DNA of 17,254 nucleotides from Prolixibacteraceae bacterium (GCA_016930735.1 JAFGGF010000354.1:1-17254), one strand, 5' to 3'; counted from the stretch's first letter, positions 1-7,758 are shown. Notes: a model not told the origin generated them from the letters alone. Translations and numbers: made by a program.

Positions 1-1
1 T

Positions 2-679
2 AATGCATCACCTAATTTTGAAAAATTGAAATCCATCAGGGGCATTGCCAATACCATGATTGGGATTTGCTATTACCTGAAAAGCAATCCATCCGACGAT
101 TCAATGACGGAAAGACTAAGAAATCTCGCGAATATTCTGACAAATCATTATAAGCAGAATCAGACAGATGATTGGTATTGGTTTGAATCTTTACTGGCAT
201 ATGATAATGGAATTTTGCCTTTGGCCCTATTGCATTCTGCTGAAATACTGAATGATCAGAAAATTACTGACACAGCCATAGAAACAATGAATTTTCTGAC
301 CAGCCACACATTAACAGATAATTACCTTTCGATTATAGGAAATGAAAAATGGTACAAAAAAGAGGGCGAGCGTTCTGTTTTTGCACAGCAACCCATCGAT
401 GCAATGGCTACGGTCTTAATGTTTCATCAGGCTTTTCATATTACGCGAGATAAAGATTACCTGAATAAACTTTATACCTCATTTTTGTGGTTTCTGGGTG
501 AAAACGATTTACGGATGAGTCTTTACGATTTTGAAACCAAGGGATGTTGCGATGGTTTCGAAAGATATGGCGTAAACCGAAACCAGGGTGCTGAAAGTTC
601 GCTGGCTTATTTAATTTCTCATTTAACCGTTTTGCAGGCGTACGAAGAATTTCACAGGTCGGATCTAAAATTGGTATAA
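2..679 (+). CDS. C-terminal part of an alpha/alpha-barrel (six-hairpin) protein linked to glycosyltransferase loci, 5'-truncated
   Basis: The frame is open to the left edge (Asn-Ala-Ser-Pro-Asn-Phe-Glu-Lys-Leu precede the TTG at 26), so the true start lies outside the window and the TTG is not a start. About 226 residues are visible. They are all helical, with repeated Trp/Tyr/Leu-rich helices and a run of conserved-looking motifs (WYWFESLLAYDNG, FAQQPIDAM, CCDGFERYGVNRNQGAES). This is the look of the alpha/alpha toroid found as a separate protein or as a C-terminal domain next to GT4 glycosyltransferases and GH130-type phosphorylases in Bacteroidota sugar loci. The D-G and NQGAES motifs resemble the sugar-binding face of that fold. 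The catalytic activity is unknown to me. It is convergent with the cold-shock gene, and a hairpin at 684-702 separates them. Fold assignment moderate, function low. Confidence 0.7.
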   Translation, partial: NASPNFEKLKSIRGIANTMIGICYYLKSNPSDDSMTERLRNLANILTNHYKQNQTDDWYWFESLLAYDNGILPLALLHSAEILNDQKITDTAIETMNFLTSHTLTDNYLSIIGNEKWYKKEGERSVFAQQPIDAMATVLMFHQAFHITRDKDYLNKLYTSFLWFLGENDLRMSLYDFETKGCCDGFERYGVNRNQGAESSLAYLISHLTVLQAYEEFHRSDLKLV

Positions 680-683
680 AAAA

Positions 684-702
684 ATCCCGCTATTAGCGGG
701 AT
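684..702 (-). terminator. Intrinsic terminator of the cold-shock gene
   Basis: A 9-bp perfect inverted repeat (ATCCCGCTA / TAGCGGGAT) with a minimal loop. Read on the minus strand it is followed by seven T residues, which fits rho-independent termination about 30 bp after the cold-shock stop codon. On the plus strand the following sequence is only A/T-rich, so it is probably weaker for the convergent gene ending at 679. Confidence 0.85.
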
Positions 703-733
703 CTAAAATTATAAATGTATTTCAATATATAAA

Positions 734-925
734 CTATACTAGTTTTACATTAACTGCATTTAATCCTTTTCTCCCTTCTTCCAGGTCAAAGGTAACTTCA
801 TCATCCTCTCTGATACTGTCTTTTAATCCGTTTGAATGTACAAAGTACTCTTTTGATGATTCTGAGTCTTTAATGAACCCAAATCCTTTGGTTTCGTTGA
901 AAAATTTTACTGTTCCTTTATTCAT
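734..925 (-). CDS. cspA: Cold-shock-domain protein (CspA family)
   Basis: A 63-residue single cold-shock domain, slightly shorter than the usual 66-70. It starts MNKGTVKFFNETKGFGFI; the RNP1 motif KGFGFI is at residues 13-18 and an RNP2-like EYFVHSN is at 26-32, although the usual Phe after FVH is Ser. The family forms a five-stranded OB fold that binds single-stranded RNA/DNA and melts secondary structure in mRNA. It is monocistronic here: a terminator follows at 684-702 and 148 bp separate it from the sigma-factor gene upstream. The leader carries a small hairpin (TGGCA-taaat-TGCCA, 956-970), in keeping with csp mRNAs being controlled through their 5' leader, though I cannot show regulation. 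The symbol is a family name, not proof of orthology to E. coli cspA. Confidence 0.95.
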   Translation of the reverse strand: MNKGTVKFFNETKGFGFIKDSESSKEYFVHSNGLKDSIREDDEVTFDLEEGRKGLNAVNVKLV

Positions 926-1073
926 AATAAAAATATTAAATTGTTATGGGCGTTCTGGCATAAATTGCCATTGTTACCCGAAAAATTCTGATCATATATT
1001 CAAAAAATAGTCTCATTTTGAATTATTATTTTTTGATGATTTTTTATCCTGTAAAACATGCATTAACTGCAAA
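926..1073. other. Intergenic region: leader and promoter region of the cold-shock gene
   Basis: No ORF. It contains the hairpin at 956-970 and, on the minus strand, a TATTTTTTG stretch (1001-1009). That stretch resembles the -7 element TAnnTTTG but has one extra base, so the promoter call is weak. Confidence 0.4.
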
Positions 1074-1586
1074 TTAGTATTGATAATCAGCAAGTTTTGC
1101 CATAAGTTTCTTTCTGGCAAAAAATATCCTGCTCTTTACGGTTCCAATTTTAAGCCCAAGTTTTTTTGAAATCTCATCATATTTATAACCTTCAATGTGC
1201 ATTTCCAGGGGTTTTCTAGAATTTTCATCAAGAGTTTTTATTGTAAGTCTTAGTTCTTTAGTTGCATAAATTGAGAGAGGATCAGTGTCGTTTGATCGAT
1301 ATGAACAGCTGGTTATACTTATTTCTGCAGTTATAGTATAAAGTATATTTAGCCTAAAATATTTTAAACGATTATATTTATTGATAAATATATTTTTCAT
1401 TATGGTGTATGACCATGCCTTAAAATTTGATCCCATTTCGAATTTGTCGCCGTATTTATAAATTCTTAAAAAAGTATCTTGTAAAAGATTTTTAGCATCA
1501 TCTCTATTATCAGTCAGGCTATAAGCAAAATTCAACAGGTATGATTCCAAGGGCAATAGTTTGTTTTGAATTTCAGTTGTTGTCAT
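1074..1586 (-). CDS. ECF-type RNA polymerase sigma factor (sigma-70 family)
   Basis: 170 residues, normal for an ECF sigma factor with only regions 2 and 4. Region 2 is visible at about 15-85 (NLLQDTFLRIYKY, NFKAWSYTIMKNIFINKYNR) and the region 4 helix-turn-helix at about 130-165 (GYKYDEISKKLGLKIGTVKS, then RIFFARKKL). ECF sigmas direct RNA polymerase to a small set of promoters and are usually held by an anti-sigma factor. No anti-sigma gene lies next to it: the downstream neighbour is the cold-shock gene and the upstream one is the GH100-like gene, whose stop is only 17 bp away, so those two are probably cotranscribed. The linker is rich in Ser/Thr/Asn. Family call certain; regulon unknown. 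Confidence 0.93.
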   Translation of the reverse strand: MTTTEIQNKLLPLESYLLNFAYSLTDNRDDAKNLLQDTFLRIYKYGDKFEMGSNFKAWSYTIMKNIFINKYNRLKYFRLNILYTITAEISITSCSYRSNDTDPLSIYATKELRLTIKTLDENSRKPLEMHIEGYKYDEISKKLGLKIGTVKSRIFFARKKLMAKLADYQY

Positions 1587-1603
1587 TAATTATGATGTAT
1601 TTA

Positions 1604-2785
1604 CTATTTATTAGAATGATGTCTAATCTTTTCAAAAAATGGAGTTCTTTTTTCTTCAACACATTTTGCTGCATACAAATAAAGCGCTGCGCTCCAGGTT
1701 TGCCAGTCCTGTCCCATTGGTTTCCCATCCTGTGCTTTAATCCACTCGTTGTATCCAAATTCCAGATTTTCAGTACGTTTTAATTTGACAAGTTGTGTAA
1801 GTGCCGCTAGTTTTTCTTCAGCCAACTTGAATTTCTTGGCAGCAACTAAGGAAGCTATATAAAATCCGCATATAAAGGGCCAGATTCCGCCATTGTGGTA
1901 ATCCCCTGGTTTGTTATAAACTGAATATCGTTCGTGCCAGTCGGGATCATTAGTTTTAATAAATGGGAAAAAATTGGGAGGAAGCTTTCCTTTTAATTCC
2001 CCTCTTTCGCACATCGCAGCGCATTCTTCCTCAACCCACAAAATCATTTCATCGGCTCGCGAAGGTGAAGCAATTCCGGAAAGAATGGCAAGGCTGTTTC
2101 CAAGAAGGTCAAAACGTTCGCTGCTAAAAATTTTATAAGACCAAAAAGCGTAGTAAGGTTTGTGTTTTACCACCAGGCCTTCATGTACATGGCGATGCAT
2201 GAGTCCTCCGGTTATGGTAAAACGGCTCATTGCGCGACGTAATTTTTCTGCAGATGTATCTTTCCCGAGCATTTTGAGATAGCTGTAAACCAGTGTATTC
2301 ACATATAATCCGTAACCAGTCACCCATTGTTCATCGCGCCAGTCACTGGTGGGATTCTGAGCGATTAAGAACCTGTCGGAAGGGCTTTGATAGCTCATCC
2401 AAACCAATGCTTTTTCAACAGCCGAAGCCAGAAAATCAGCTTCACCTGTTACTTTTCTGAATATACCGGTTGCCAGCAAAAACAGTGGGGTAGTATCGCT
2501 GGCACCGCGGTCATCGTTATCGTGTGCCAGCGAAGGGATGTGCCCATGTTCTGTTTGGTTTTTTGCCAGTGTTTCCAACACTTTGCGAATACTCTTCAAT
2601 AGTTTTTTATTTTCAGAAACAGCTATCCCCAGGATGGAAATCATCAGATCCCGTGTATACGGTTCCGGATATCCCCATCCTGCTGTGCGTGGCAAACCTT
2701 GAAATGGTCCGTGGGCGTTGTGAAGCAGGACTTCCAGGGCTGCTTCTTTTGCTTGTTCAATCTCTTTTCCGATATTGGGTTGCAT
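1604..2785 (-). CDS. GH100-like (neutral/alkaline invertase-type) alpha/alpha-barrel glycosidase
   Basis: 393 residues. The sequence has the hallmarks of the alpha/alpha six-hairpin glycosidases and most resembles GH100 neutral/alkaline invertases: YPEPYTRDLM near 40-48, a candidate acid Asp148 in NPTSDWRDEQW, the PGDYHNGGIWPF motif near 293-303, and a candidate catalytic Glu347 in FGYNEWIKAQDGK followed by WQTWSA at 361-366. Bona fide GH100 enzymes hydrolyse sucrose to glucose and fructose. The bacterial relative here is shorter at its N-terminus, so the substrate may differ (debranching or trehalase-like activities share the fold). There is no signal peptide, so it is cytoplasmic. It sits between cbpM (46 bp upstream) and the ECF sigma gene (17 bp downstream). 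Fold strong, family moderate, substrate unproven. Confidence 0.75.
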   Translation of the reverse strand: MQPNIGKEIEQAKEAALEVLLHNAHGPFQGLPRTAGWGYPEPYTRDLMISILGIAVSENKKLLKSIRKVLETLAKNQTEHGHIPSLAHDNDDRGASDTTPLFLLATGIFRKVTGEADFLASAVEKALVWMSYQSPSDRFLIAQNPTSDWRDEQWVTGYGLYVNTLVYSYLKMLGKDTSAEKLRRAMSRFTITGGLMHRHVHEGLVVKHKPYYAFWSYKIFSSERFDLLGNSLAILSGIASPSRADEMILWVEEECAAMCERGELKGKLPPNFFPFIKTNDPDWHERYSVYNKPGDYHNGGIWPFICGFYIASLVAAKKFKLAEEKLAALTQLVKLKRTENLEFGYNEWIKAQDGKPMGQDWQTWSAALYLYAAKCVEEKRTPFFEKIRHHSNK

Positions 2786-2831
2786 TAGTTTATCTTGTTA
2801 ATTACTTGTATTCCTAATCGTTATTTAAATA

Positions 2832-3134
2832 TCATCCTTCATAAAGCCGAAGCCTGTTTTTAAGCACAACAATCTCATTCTGGAAGTTTTCTATTCGCTG
2901 CAATAAATAGCTTATGGTCTCAATCCCTTCGAGGTTAATATCCAGGTCATAATAAAAATGAACAAATTTTTCAAGCTGGGGAAGCTGTTCCTTTTCAACA
3001 AAGCACCTTGCCTCTATACTGCTGATTTTAATTAATCCGCTTTGCTTTAAAAGGTTTATAAAAGAAATCTCGATATTGTGATTGACACAGAATTCATTTA
3101 CCGCTATTAAATCATCTATTTTTGTTGCTTTCAT
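2832..3134 (-). CDS. cbpM: CbpM-like modulator of the J-protein CbpA
   Basis: 100 residues, matching the roughly 100-residue CbpM family. The N-terminal half (about 1-70) has the MerR-like winged-helix pattern used by CbpM (FCVNHNIEISFINLLKQSGL, then a Glu/Leu-rich helix), and the C-terminus is a coiled coil (IENFQNEIVVLKNRLRLYE). In enterobacteria CbpM binds the J-domain of CbpA and blocks its DnaK co-chaperone and DNA-binding activities. The gene starts 9 bp after cbpA, the standard cbpA-cbpM order, which is the strongest support for the call because the family diverges quickly in sequence. Confidence 0.85.
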   Translation of the reverse strand: MKATKIDDLIAVNEFCVNHNIEISFINLLKQSGLIKISSIEARCFVEKEQLPQLEKFVHFYYDLDINLEGIETISYLLQRIENFQNEIVVLKNRLRLYEG

Positions 3135-3143
3135 GATAAAATA

Positions 3144-4031
3144 TTAGGATTTTGATAACTCAGTAAATAAGATTTTTTGCCTTTCGGTTAAATGAGTTGG
3201 GATTTTAACCGTGTAGGTTATGTATAAGTCTCCGAACCGCCCATCCTTTTTATAAACAGCAAATCCTTTACCTATGAGTTTTACCTTGCTTCCATTTTGC
3301 GTTTCGGGCTTTACTTTTAGTTTCACTTTTCCACTCAAAGTATCGAGGGTTATTTCGCCACCCAACACCGCTGTATATAATTCTAAATCAACATGGGTAT
3401 ATAAATCATTTCCCAGTCTTTTGATTCCGGGATAATTGGCAATTGAAAATGTAATATACAAATCACCGTTCGGCCCGCCGTTTATTCCCTGTCCTCCATG
3501 CCCTGCAATTTTAATTGTTTGCCCGTTCTCAATTCCGGCGGGGATGGTTATTCTTATGTTTTTGCCATTTACGGAAAGGGTTTGTTTGTGGGTTTTATAA
3601 GCATCTGTAAGGTTTAGCTGTAATTGCGCATAATAATCCTCGCCTCTGAATTTTACCTGCCTGTTTCTGCCTGCATTTGCTGAACCACCAAACATGGATT
3701 CGAAGAAATCGGAAAAATCGCCGCTGTATTGTGCCCTGGAATACTTTTGTCCACTAAAATCTGAAGATTGTTCATGATGTTGTTTTGCATTTTCAAACTG
3801 TTCGGCATGTTGCCAGTCTTTCCCGTATTTGTCGTATTTCTTGCGTTTTTCAGGGTCGCTAAGTACTGCATTGGCTTCATTGATTAACTGAAAGTTCTTT
3901 TTCGCATCTGCATCGTTGGGATTCAAATCGGGATGATATTTTCTGGCCAGTTTTCGGTAGGTCTTTTTAATGTCGCTTACAGCGGCATTTTTATCTATTC
4001 CCAATATTTTGTAGTAATCGATGAAATTCAT
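3144..4031 (-). CDS. cbpA: CbpA-type DnaJ co-chaperone (class B J-protein)
   Basis: 295 residues, close to E. coli CbpA (about 306). The N-terminal J-domain (about 3-68) carries HPD at residues 33-35, which stimulates DnaK ATPase. A flexible linker of about 60 residues is rich in Gln/Ser/Phe, including FSDFFESMFGG. There are no Cys-rich zinc-finger repeats, which excludes canonical DnaJ. The two-part substrate-binding C-terminal domain covers about 130-285 (RFRGEDYYAQLQL, GHGGQGINGGPNGDLYITF, GDLYITYTVKIP). It lies 29 bp after the VIT gene and 9 bp before cbpM. It is expected to act in the cytoplasm with DnaK under stress or in stationary phase, restrained by CbpM. Confidence 0.95.
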   Translation of the reverse strand: MNFIDYYKILGIDKNAAVSDIKKTYRKLARKYHPDLNPNDADAKKNFQLINEANAVLSDPEKRKKYDKYGKDWQHAEQFENAKQHHEQSSDFSGQKYSRAQYSGDFSDFFESMFGGSANAGRNRQVKFRGEDYYAQLQLNLTDAYKTHKQTLSVNGKNIRITIPAGIENGQTIKIAGHGGQGINGGPNGDLYITFSIANYPGIKRLGNDLYTHVDLELYTAVLGGEITLDTLSGKVKLKVKPETQNGSKVKLIGKGFAVYKKDGRFGDLYITYTVKIPTHLTERQKILFTELSKS

Positions 4032-4060
4032 TTTTTCGTCAGATAATTAATACCAAAAAC

Positions 4061-4750
4061 CTAATTTATGCTAACTCCAAACAGATATCCAATCAATGCT
4101 GATATTACCATTGCAATGGTTCCCCAGATACAAATTCTTAAAACAGATTTTATAATTACCGAACCCCCAACTTTTGCTGCAATAGTTCCGGATAGAGCAA
4201 GAAATAAAATAGAGAAGCTATATTGGAAGTAAATCATTTGATTTAAAGGAGCAAAAAGTGAAATTAAAAGAGGAAATATTCCGCCCAATAAAAACGAAGA
4301 TGCAGATGCAAAGGCAGCCTGCAAAGGTTTTGCCCTGGATATTTCATTAAGTCCCAATTCATCCCGGGCATGCGCTTCCAAAGCATTGTGAGCAGTAAGT
4401 TGTTTTGCAACTTCTGTGGCTAAACCGCTGGTCAGCCCTCTTTTTTCGTATATTTTAGAAAGTTCCTCCAGTTCAATTTCCGGAGTACTGGCAAGTTCAT
4501 TTTTTTCTCTTTTTAAATCTGCAGTTTCAACGTCCAGTTGCGAACTTACAGAAACGTATTCTCCAGCAGCCATCGACAAAGCTCCCGCAACCAAGCCTGC
4601 CAGGGTTGCCAGTATGATTGGGCCTCTTGCCACACTTGCGGCAGCAACTCCAATGGCTAAACTGGTGGTAGAAAGAATACCATCATTGGCACCTAATACA
4701 GAGGCTCTCAACCATCCGCTTCTTTTTACAAAATGATTTTCACTTTCCAC
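4061..4750 (-). CDS. VIT1/CCC1-family Fe2+/Mn2+ transporter
   Basis: 229 residues. The N-terminal signature WLRASVLGANDGILSTTSL (13-31) and the following AAGEYVSVSSQ are diagnostic of the VIT/CCC1 family. About five membrane helices can be seen, with a charged cytosolic segment in the middle (about 72-140, many Glu residues) corresponding to the metal-binding domain in plant VIT1. Known members move Fe2+ or Mn2+ out of the cytosol by proton antiport, so a role in metal detoxification is likely. The start is 5 bp from the SDR stop, so it is probably translationally linked to that gene. Family call firm; the metal is inferred. Confidence 0.9.
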   Translation of the reverse strand: MESENHFVKRSGWLRASVLGANDGILSTTSLAIGVAAASVARGPIILATLAGLVAGALSMAAGEYVSVSSQLDVETADLKREKNELASTPEIELEELSKIYEKRGLTSGLATEVAKQLTAHNALEAHARDELGLNEISRAKPLQAAFASASSFLLGGIFPLLISLFAPLNQMIYFQYSFSILFLALSGTIAAKVGGSVIIKSVLRICIWGTIAMVISALIGYLFGVSIN

Positions 4751-4755
4751 TCCAT

Positions 4756-5514
4756 TTATTTACAGGTATAACCGCCATCAATAACTAATTCGCTACCAGA
4801 AACAAATTTTGATTCATCAGATACCAGATAAAGAATTCCAAATGCAATATCTTTCGGTTCGCCAACATGTCCTATGGGGTGCAGGTTATCCAACTGTTTT
4901 CTGAATTCAGGATTATTTTTACCCAACGCTTCCACCAGTGGTGTCCAGATAAAACCCGGATGCACGGAGTTCACTCTGATATTGTCTTTTGCATAAATAA
5001 GTGCATCATTTTTTGTCATTAACCTGACCGCACCTTTTGAAGCGTGATAAGGAGGAATATCTCCTGCTCCAATCAGCCCGTAAATGGAGGAAAGGTTTAC
5101 AATGCTTCCTTTCCCCGATTTTTGCAGGTGAGGAATGGCATGTTTTGTACAGAAGAAAACTCCCTTTACGTTTACATTCATTACCGCATCCCATTCTTTT
5201 TCGGTTAATTCGTGTGTTGGCTTGTCAGCGCCGGCAATTCCCGCATTATTAACTGTAGCATCCAATTTTCCAAATTCATGGACTACTTCGGCATAAACTT
5301 TTTCAACCTCTTTTTCGTCTGCTACATCCAAATGCCAGAATTTTGCTACCCCGCCTGATTGATTAATTTCATCAGCTAATTTTTGACCTTCTTTGTTCAG
5401 AACATCGGTTATAGCGACCTTTGCACCCTCCTTAGCCAATAAAATGCAAGTTTCTCTTCCAATTCCTAAGGCGCCACCTGTAACGATGACAACTTTGTTT
5501 TCTGTTCTTTTCAT
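4756..5514 (-). CDS. Short-chain dehydrogenase/reductase (classical SDR)
   Basis: 252 residues from the ATG at 5514, a classical-SDR length. A longer TTG start at 5553 is possible but would add 13 residues of poor quality ahead of the usual KVVIVTGG beginning. Nucleotide-binding motif TGGALGIG is at 12-19, Asp37 at the end of beta-2 suggests NAD(H) preference, NNAG is at 89-92, and the catalytic residues are Asn114 region, Ser143, Tyr156 and Lys160 (YHASK). The C-terminal GSELVIDGGYTCK is typical. It resembles glucose 1-dehydrogenase and cyclopentanol dehydrogenase types, but the substrate cannot be read from the sequence. It follows the GT4 gene by 35 bp and precedes the VIT gene by 5 bp. 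Confidence 0.93.
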   Translation of the reverse strand: MKRTENKVVIVTGGALGIGRETCILLAKEGAKVAITDVLNKEGQKLADEINQSGGVAKFWHLDVADEKEVEKVYAEVVHEFGKLDATVNNAGIAGADKPTHELTEKEWDAVMNVNVKGVFFCTKHAIPHLQKSGKGSIVNLSSIYGLIGAGDIPPYHASKGAVRLMTKNDALIYAKDNIRVNSVHPGFIWTPLVEALGKNNPEFRKQLDNLHPIGHVGEPKDIAFGILYLVSDESKFVSGSELVIDGGYTCK

Positions 5515-5549
5515 GATTATTAGTATTATGTTAAAAGTATGGGCCGATA

Positions 5550-6692
5550 TCAATATATCCCCAATTTATCATTTATAATCTGCACAAACCGTTTTGCAAC
5601 AACACGGTAGTCGAAATTCGCAACCACCCGCTCCCTGCCTGCTTTGCCCATTTTATCACGTATGGCAGAATCATTCATAAGTCGTAACAAGTACTTTGCA
5701 ATATCCTGGACATTGGCCCGGTAATCCACAATCCGCGGAATATGAAATACAACTTTATGTTGATCTTCAAACCCTGATTCTTCACCAAGTAAAACTTCAT
5801 TTACGGCAATTTTCCGGGCTACTTTTGCAAGTAGGGCTGTTTCTCCATGAATGAGCGTATCCAACATTCCCATGGCTTGAATACTGACAACGGGTTTTCC
5901 ACATGCACCGGCTTCCACCTGCGGCATTCCAAAACCTTCAAGGCGCGAAGGAGCTGCATAAATATCACAAGCTCCAATCAGGTAAGGCATAAAATTCCGG
6001 GAAATTTTATTGGTTGCATACGTTACATTTTTTTCAATACCAAGGTGTGCCGCCATTTCCAGATCAAGTAAATTTTGAGTTTTGGTTCGTGGCTGCGGCC
6101 ATACCTTGCATACATACTTCCAGTCGGGCGCTTTGGAATCGATAATGGCCAATGCCTGCATCACTTCCTGTGCACCTTTCGATGCTGCGTCTCCTCCAAC
6201 AGTTAGAATCATTAGCTGGTCGGGAGATACTCCCAGCGCCTCGCGGACAGCTAAAATTTTAGGATCGTTTTTTTGAAATGGAATAAACGAATCAGTATTA
6301 CATCCAACAGGTAAAACTTTAATTTTATTTGCATTAATTCCATCGCGGACATACATCTCTTTCACCCAGTTTGATGTGACCAGGATAAGTGGCAACGCAT
6401 TTAAAACTTCCTGGTAGTTGGCAATATAACCATCGGCAACCAACCAGGGTACCGGTTGAGCACCATACCTTTGCGGATGAAGCACCAGTTGCGGAGTGTG
6501 CCCCCAGTAGCCTACACCAACAACAACATCGGGTTCAAACCAGCGGTAATACCATTCCTTTTCCTGTGCCGATTCGAAATGCACCGGATGAGCATCAATA
6601 CCCATTTCAACAAGTCCCTTATATAAAAGATCTCCCTGTGTGGCAAGCCCTCCGGGCGAGGGAGGGTAATCATATAAAACCAGAACTTTCAT
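5550..6692 (-). CDS. GT4-family retaining glycosyltransferase (GT-B fold)
   Basis: 380 residues with two Rossmann halves. The N-terminal Gly-rich acceptor-side loop is PPSPGGLATQG (10-20). In the C-terminal donor half, the segment GGDAASKG (166-173) stands where the family's GG-x-x-x-x-KG donor loop is found, and the E-x7-E signature is in EGFGMPQVEA (Glu252 and Glu260). GT4 enzymes transfer a sugar from a nucleotide donor with retention of configuration. There is no membrane segment. Its ATG overlaps the PIG-L stop by 4 bp (ATGA), so the two are translationally coupled and probably act on the same molecule. It does not carry the features I expect of BshA (bacillithiol), so I leave the acceptor open. 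Confidence 0.92.
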   Translation of the reverse strand: MKVLVLYDYPPSPGGLATQGDLLYKGLVEMGIDAHPVHFESAQEKEWYYRWFEPDVVVGVGYWGHTPQLVLHPQRYGAQPVPWLVADGYIANYQEVLNALPLILVTSNWVKEMYVRDGINANKIKVLPVGCNTDSFIPFQKNDPKILAVREALGVSPDQLMILTVGGDAASKGAQEVMQALAIIDSKAPDWKYVCKVWPQPRTKTQNLLDLEMAAHLGIEKNVTYATNKISRNFMPYLIGACDIYAAPSRLEGFGMPQVEAGACGKPVVSIQAMGMLDTLIHGETALLAKVARKIAVNEVLLGEESGFEDQHKVVFHIPRIVDYRANVQDIAKYLLRLMNDSAIRDKMGKAGRERVVANFDYRVVAKRFVQIINDKLGIY

Positions 6693-7333
6693 CTGTAGAT
6701 TCCCCTGTTATTAAGCCACTTTTTAGCATTCGACGAATTTGTAAATTGCCAGAAGGCTTCGTCGCGGGGAGTTGTTTGCAGTTCCCAGCTATCTTTTTTG
6801 AAACCGTAAATTTCCATAAGAATACTGTATTTTCTTAGCCAAATCCGTTTTGTTAATTTCCGGTAAATTGCTGCGTTTTGCACAGGCCGTGGGTGGTATT
6901 TTCTATGGTTATCTTCATAAGCAAAAGTCCGAAGCTCATCGGAAGTTATTTTATTATAATTCCAGAGGTTGATAACCGCCTTACTCACTTCTTCATGCCG
7001 CAAATGGCGTGTGTATTCCCCATTTGGATTATGTGTGATAATCAAATCGAAATGTTTTTTGGGCAACAGATCCTGAATTGTTTGCTCAACTTCATTTCCA
7101 TCCAATGGAATTTGTTCGGGACCATCATCCAAATCACCCATGTTTCCTTCTGATTTAAGCACTCTTAACGCATTATAAAATTTTGAAGCACGTTCATTAT
7201 CATTTCCCCGGCAAACTGAAACAATAAAACAATTCCATGAAGGATGGCTTAATATTGTTCCTCCCGCCCACAATGTTTCATCGTCGGGGTGAGCAACTAC
7301 AACAGCAACGTTTTTCTGTTTTATTTCATTCAT
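6689..7333 (-). CDS. PIG-L/LmbE-family zinc deacetylase
   Basis: 214 residues. The N-terminal motif AHPDDE at residues 14-19 supplies two zinc ligands (His15, Asp18) and the general base Asp17; HNPNGEYTRHLRH (101-113) supplies the third ligand, probably His113. The family removes acetyl groups from N-acetylglucosamine on small molecules or lipids (MshB, BshB, GlcNAc-PI deacetylase). It lies immediately before the GT4 gene with a 4-bp overlap, a pairing also seen in mycothiol and bacillithiol synthesis. No ligase of MshC or BshC type is visible here. The C-terminal third (ITSDELRTFAYED to the end) is more basic and may fix the acceptor. Confidence 0.93.
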   Translation of the reverse strand: MNEIKQKNVAVVVAHPDDETLWAGGTILSHPSWNCFIVSVCRGNDNERASKFYNALRVLKSEGNMGDLDDGPEQIPLDGNEVEQTIQDLLPKKHFDLIITHNPNGEYTRHLRHEEVSKAVINLWNYNKITSDELRTFAYEDNHRKYHPRPVQNAAIYRKLTKRIWLRKYSILMEIYGFKKDSWELQTTPRDEAFWQFTNSSNAKKWLNNRGIYR

Positions 7334-7353
7334 TATTTAACTTCTGAATTATT

Positions 7354-7737
7354 TTATTGGGGTGTAAAAAAATCTTTGACAAAAGCCTGCTGTTGATTAT
7401 TGCTCATCATATCCGCTGATTGAACAGTAATTTTAACTTTTTCAAAGCGATGATTTTCCTTTAATAGCTTGAATAATTCGGATTTGGCATCGGTGGGTCC
7501 AAAAAGGAGTACCTCGTCATAATCATTAATAATGTAACTTAATTTTTTATAAAAATCCGCGTACTGATTTTGTTTCTTGTTGTGCATCAGGCTTTCATCT
7601 AATCTCAGATTTTCAACTTGATCAGGGAAGGCCGGAGTTGATTCCAGTTTATTTGATATAATAGTATCATTCAATAATTCCATGGTGTAGGCAATTGAAT
7701 GATCCATCCAGATTCCTAATTGTGTTACTGATTTCAT
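7354..7737 (-). CDS. Small conserved protein resembling the C-terminal domain of archaeo-eukaryotic release factors (baeRF-like)
   Basis: 127 residues, no signal peptide or membrane helix. It starts with a beta-strand pattern (QLGIWMDHSIAYTMEL) and has a conserved-looking LLFGPTDAKSELFKLL block (about 77-92) followed by KVKITVQSADMMSNNQQQAFVKDFF. The order of a strand with Asp-His, then a GPTDAK-type loop, then an alternating strand and a helix with Asn-Gln-Gln matches the bacterial release-factor-like (baeRF) and host-attachment-type proteins as I remember them. That is a resemblance, not a demonstrated homology. Closely spaced on both sides (20 and 21 bp), so it belongs to the stress gene run. 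Similar proteins occur next to USP and CsbD genes in other Bacteroidota, from memory. Confidence 0.55.
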   Translation of the reverse strand: MKSVTQLGIWMDHSIAYTMELLNDTIISNKLESTPAFPDQVENLRLDESLMHNKKQNQYADFYKKLSYIINDYDEVLLFGPTDAKSELFKLLKENHRFEKVKITVQSADMMSNNQQQAFVKDFFTPQ

Positions 7738-7758
7738 ATTGTTTTGTTTTTTAGAGAT

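Noticed and set aside
1074..1586. The ECF sigma factor as the regulator of the 21-bp-phased elements
   Set aside because: The -7 boxes match the consensus of the primary Bacteroidota sigma factor (TAnnTTTG), and the paired repeats look like activator sites rather than an ECF -35/-10 pair.
5515..5553. Alternative TTG start giving a 265-residue SDR that overlaps the GT4 stop
   Set aside because: The extra residues are unlike the usual SDR N-terminus, and the ATG at 5514 puts TGGALGIG at residues 12-19, the normal position.
6689..7333. Bacillithiol synthesis (bshA-bshB) for the GT4 and PIG-L pair
   Set aside because: The pairing fits, but the glycosyltransferase N-terminus (LYDYPPSPGGLATQG) does not look like BshA and there is no BshC-type ligase. 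I keep only family-level names.
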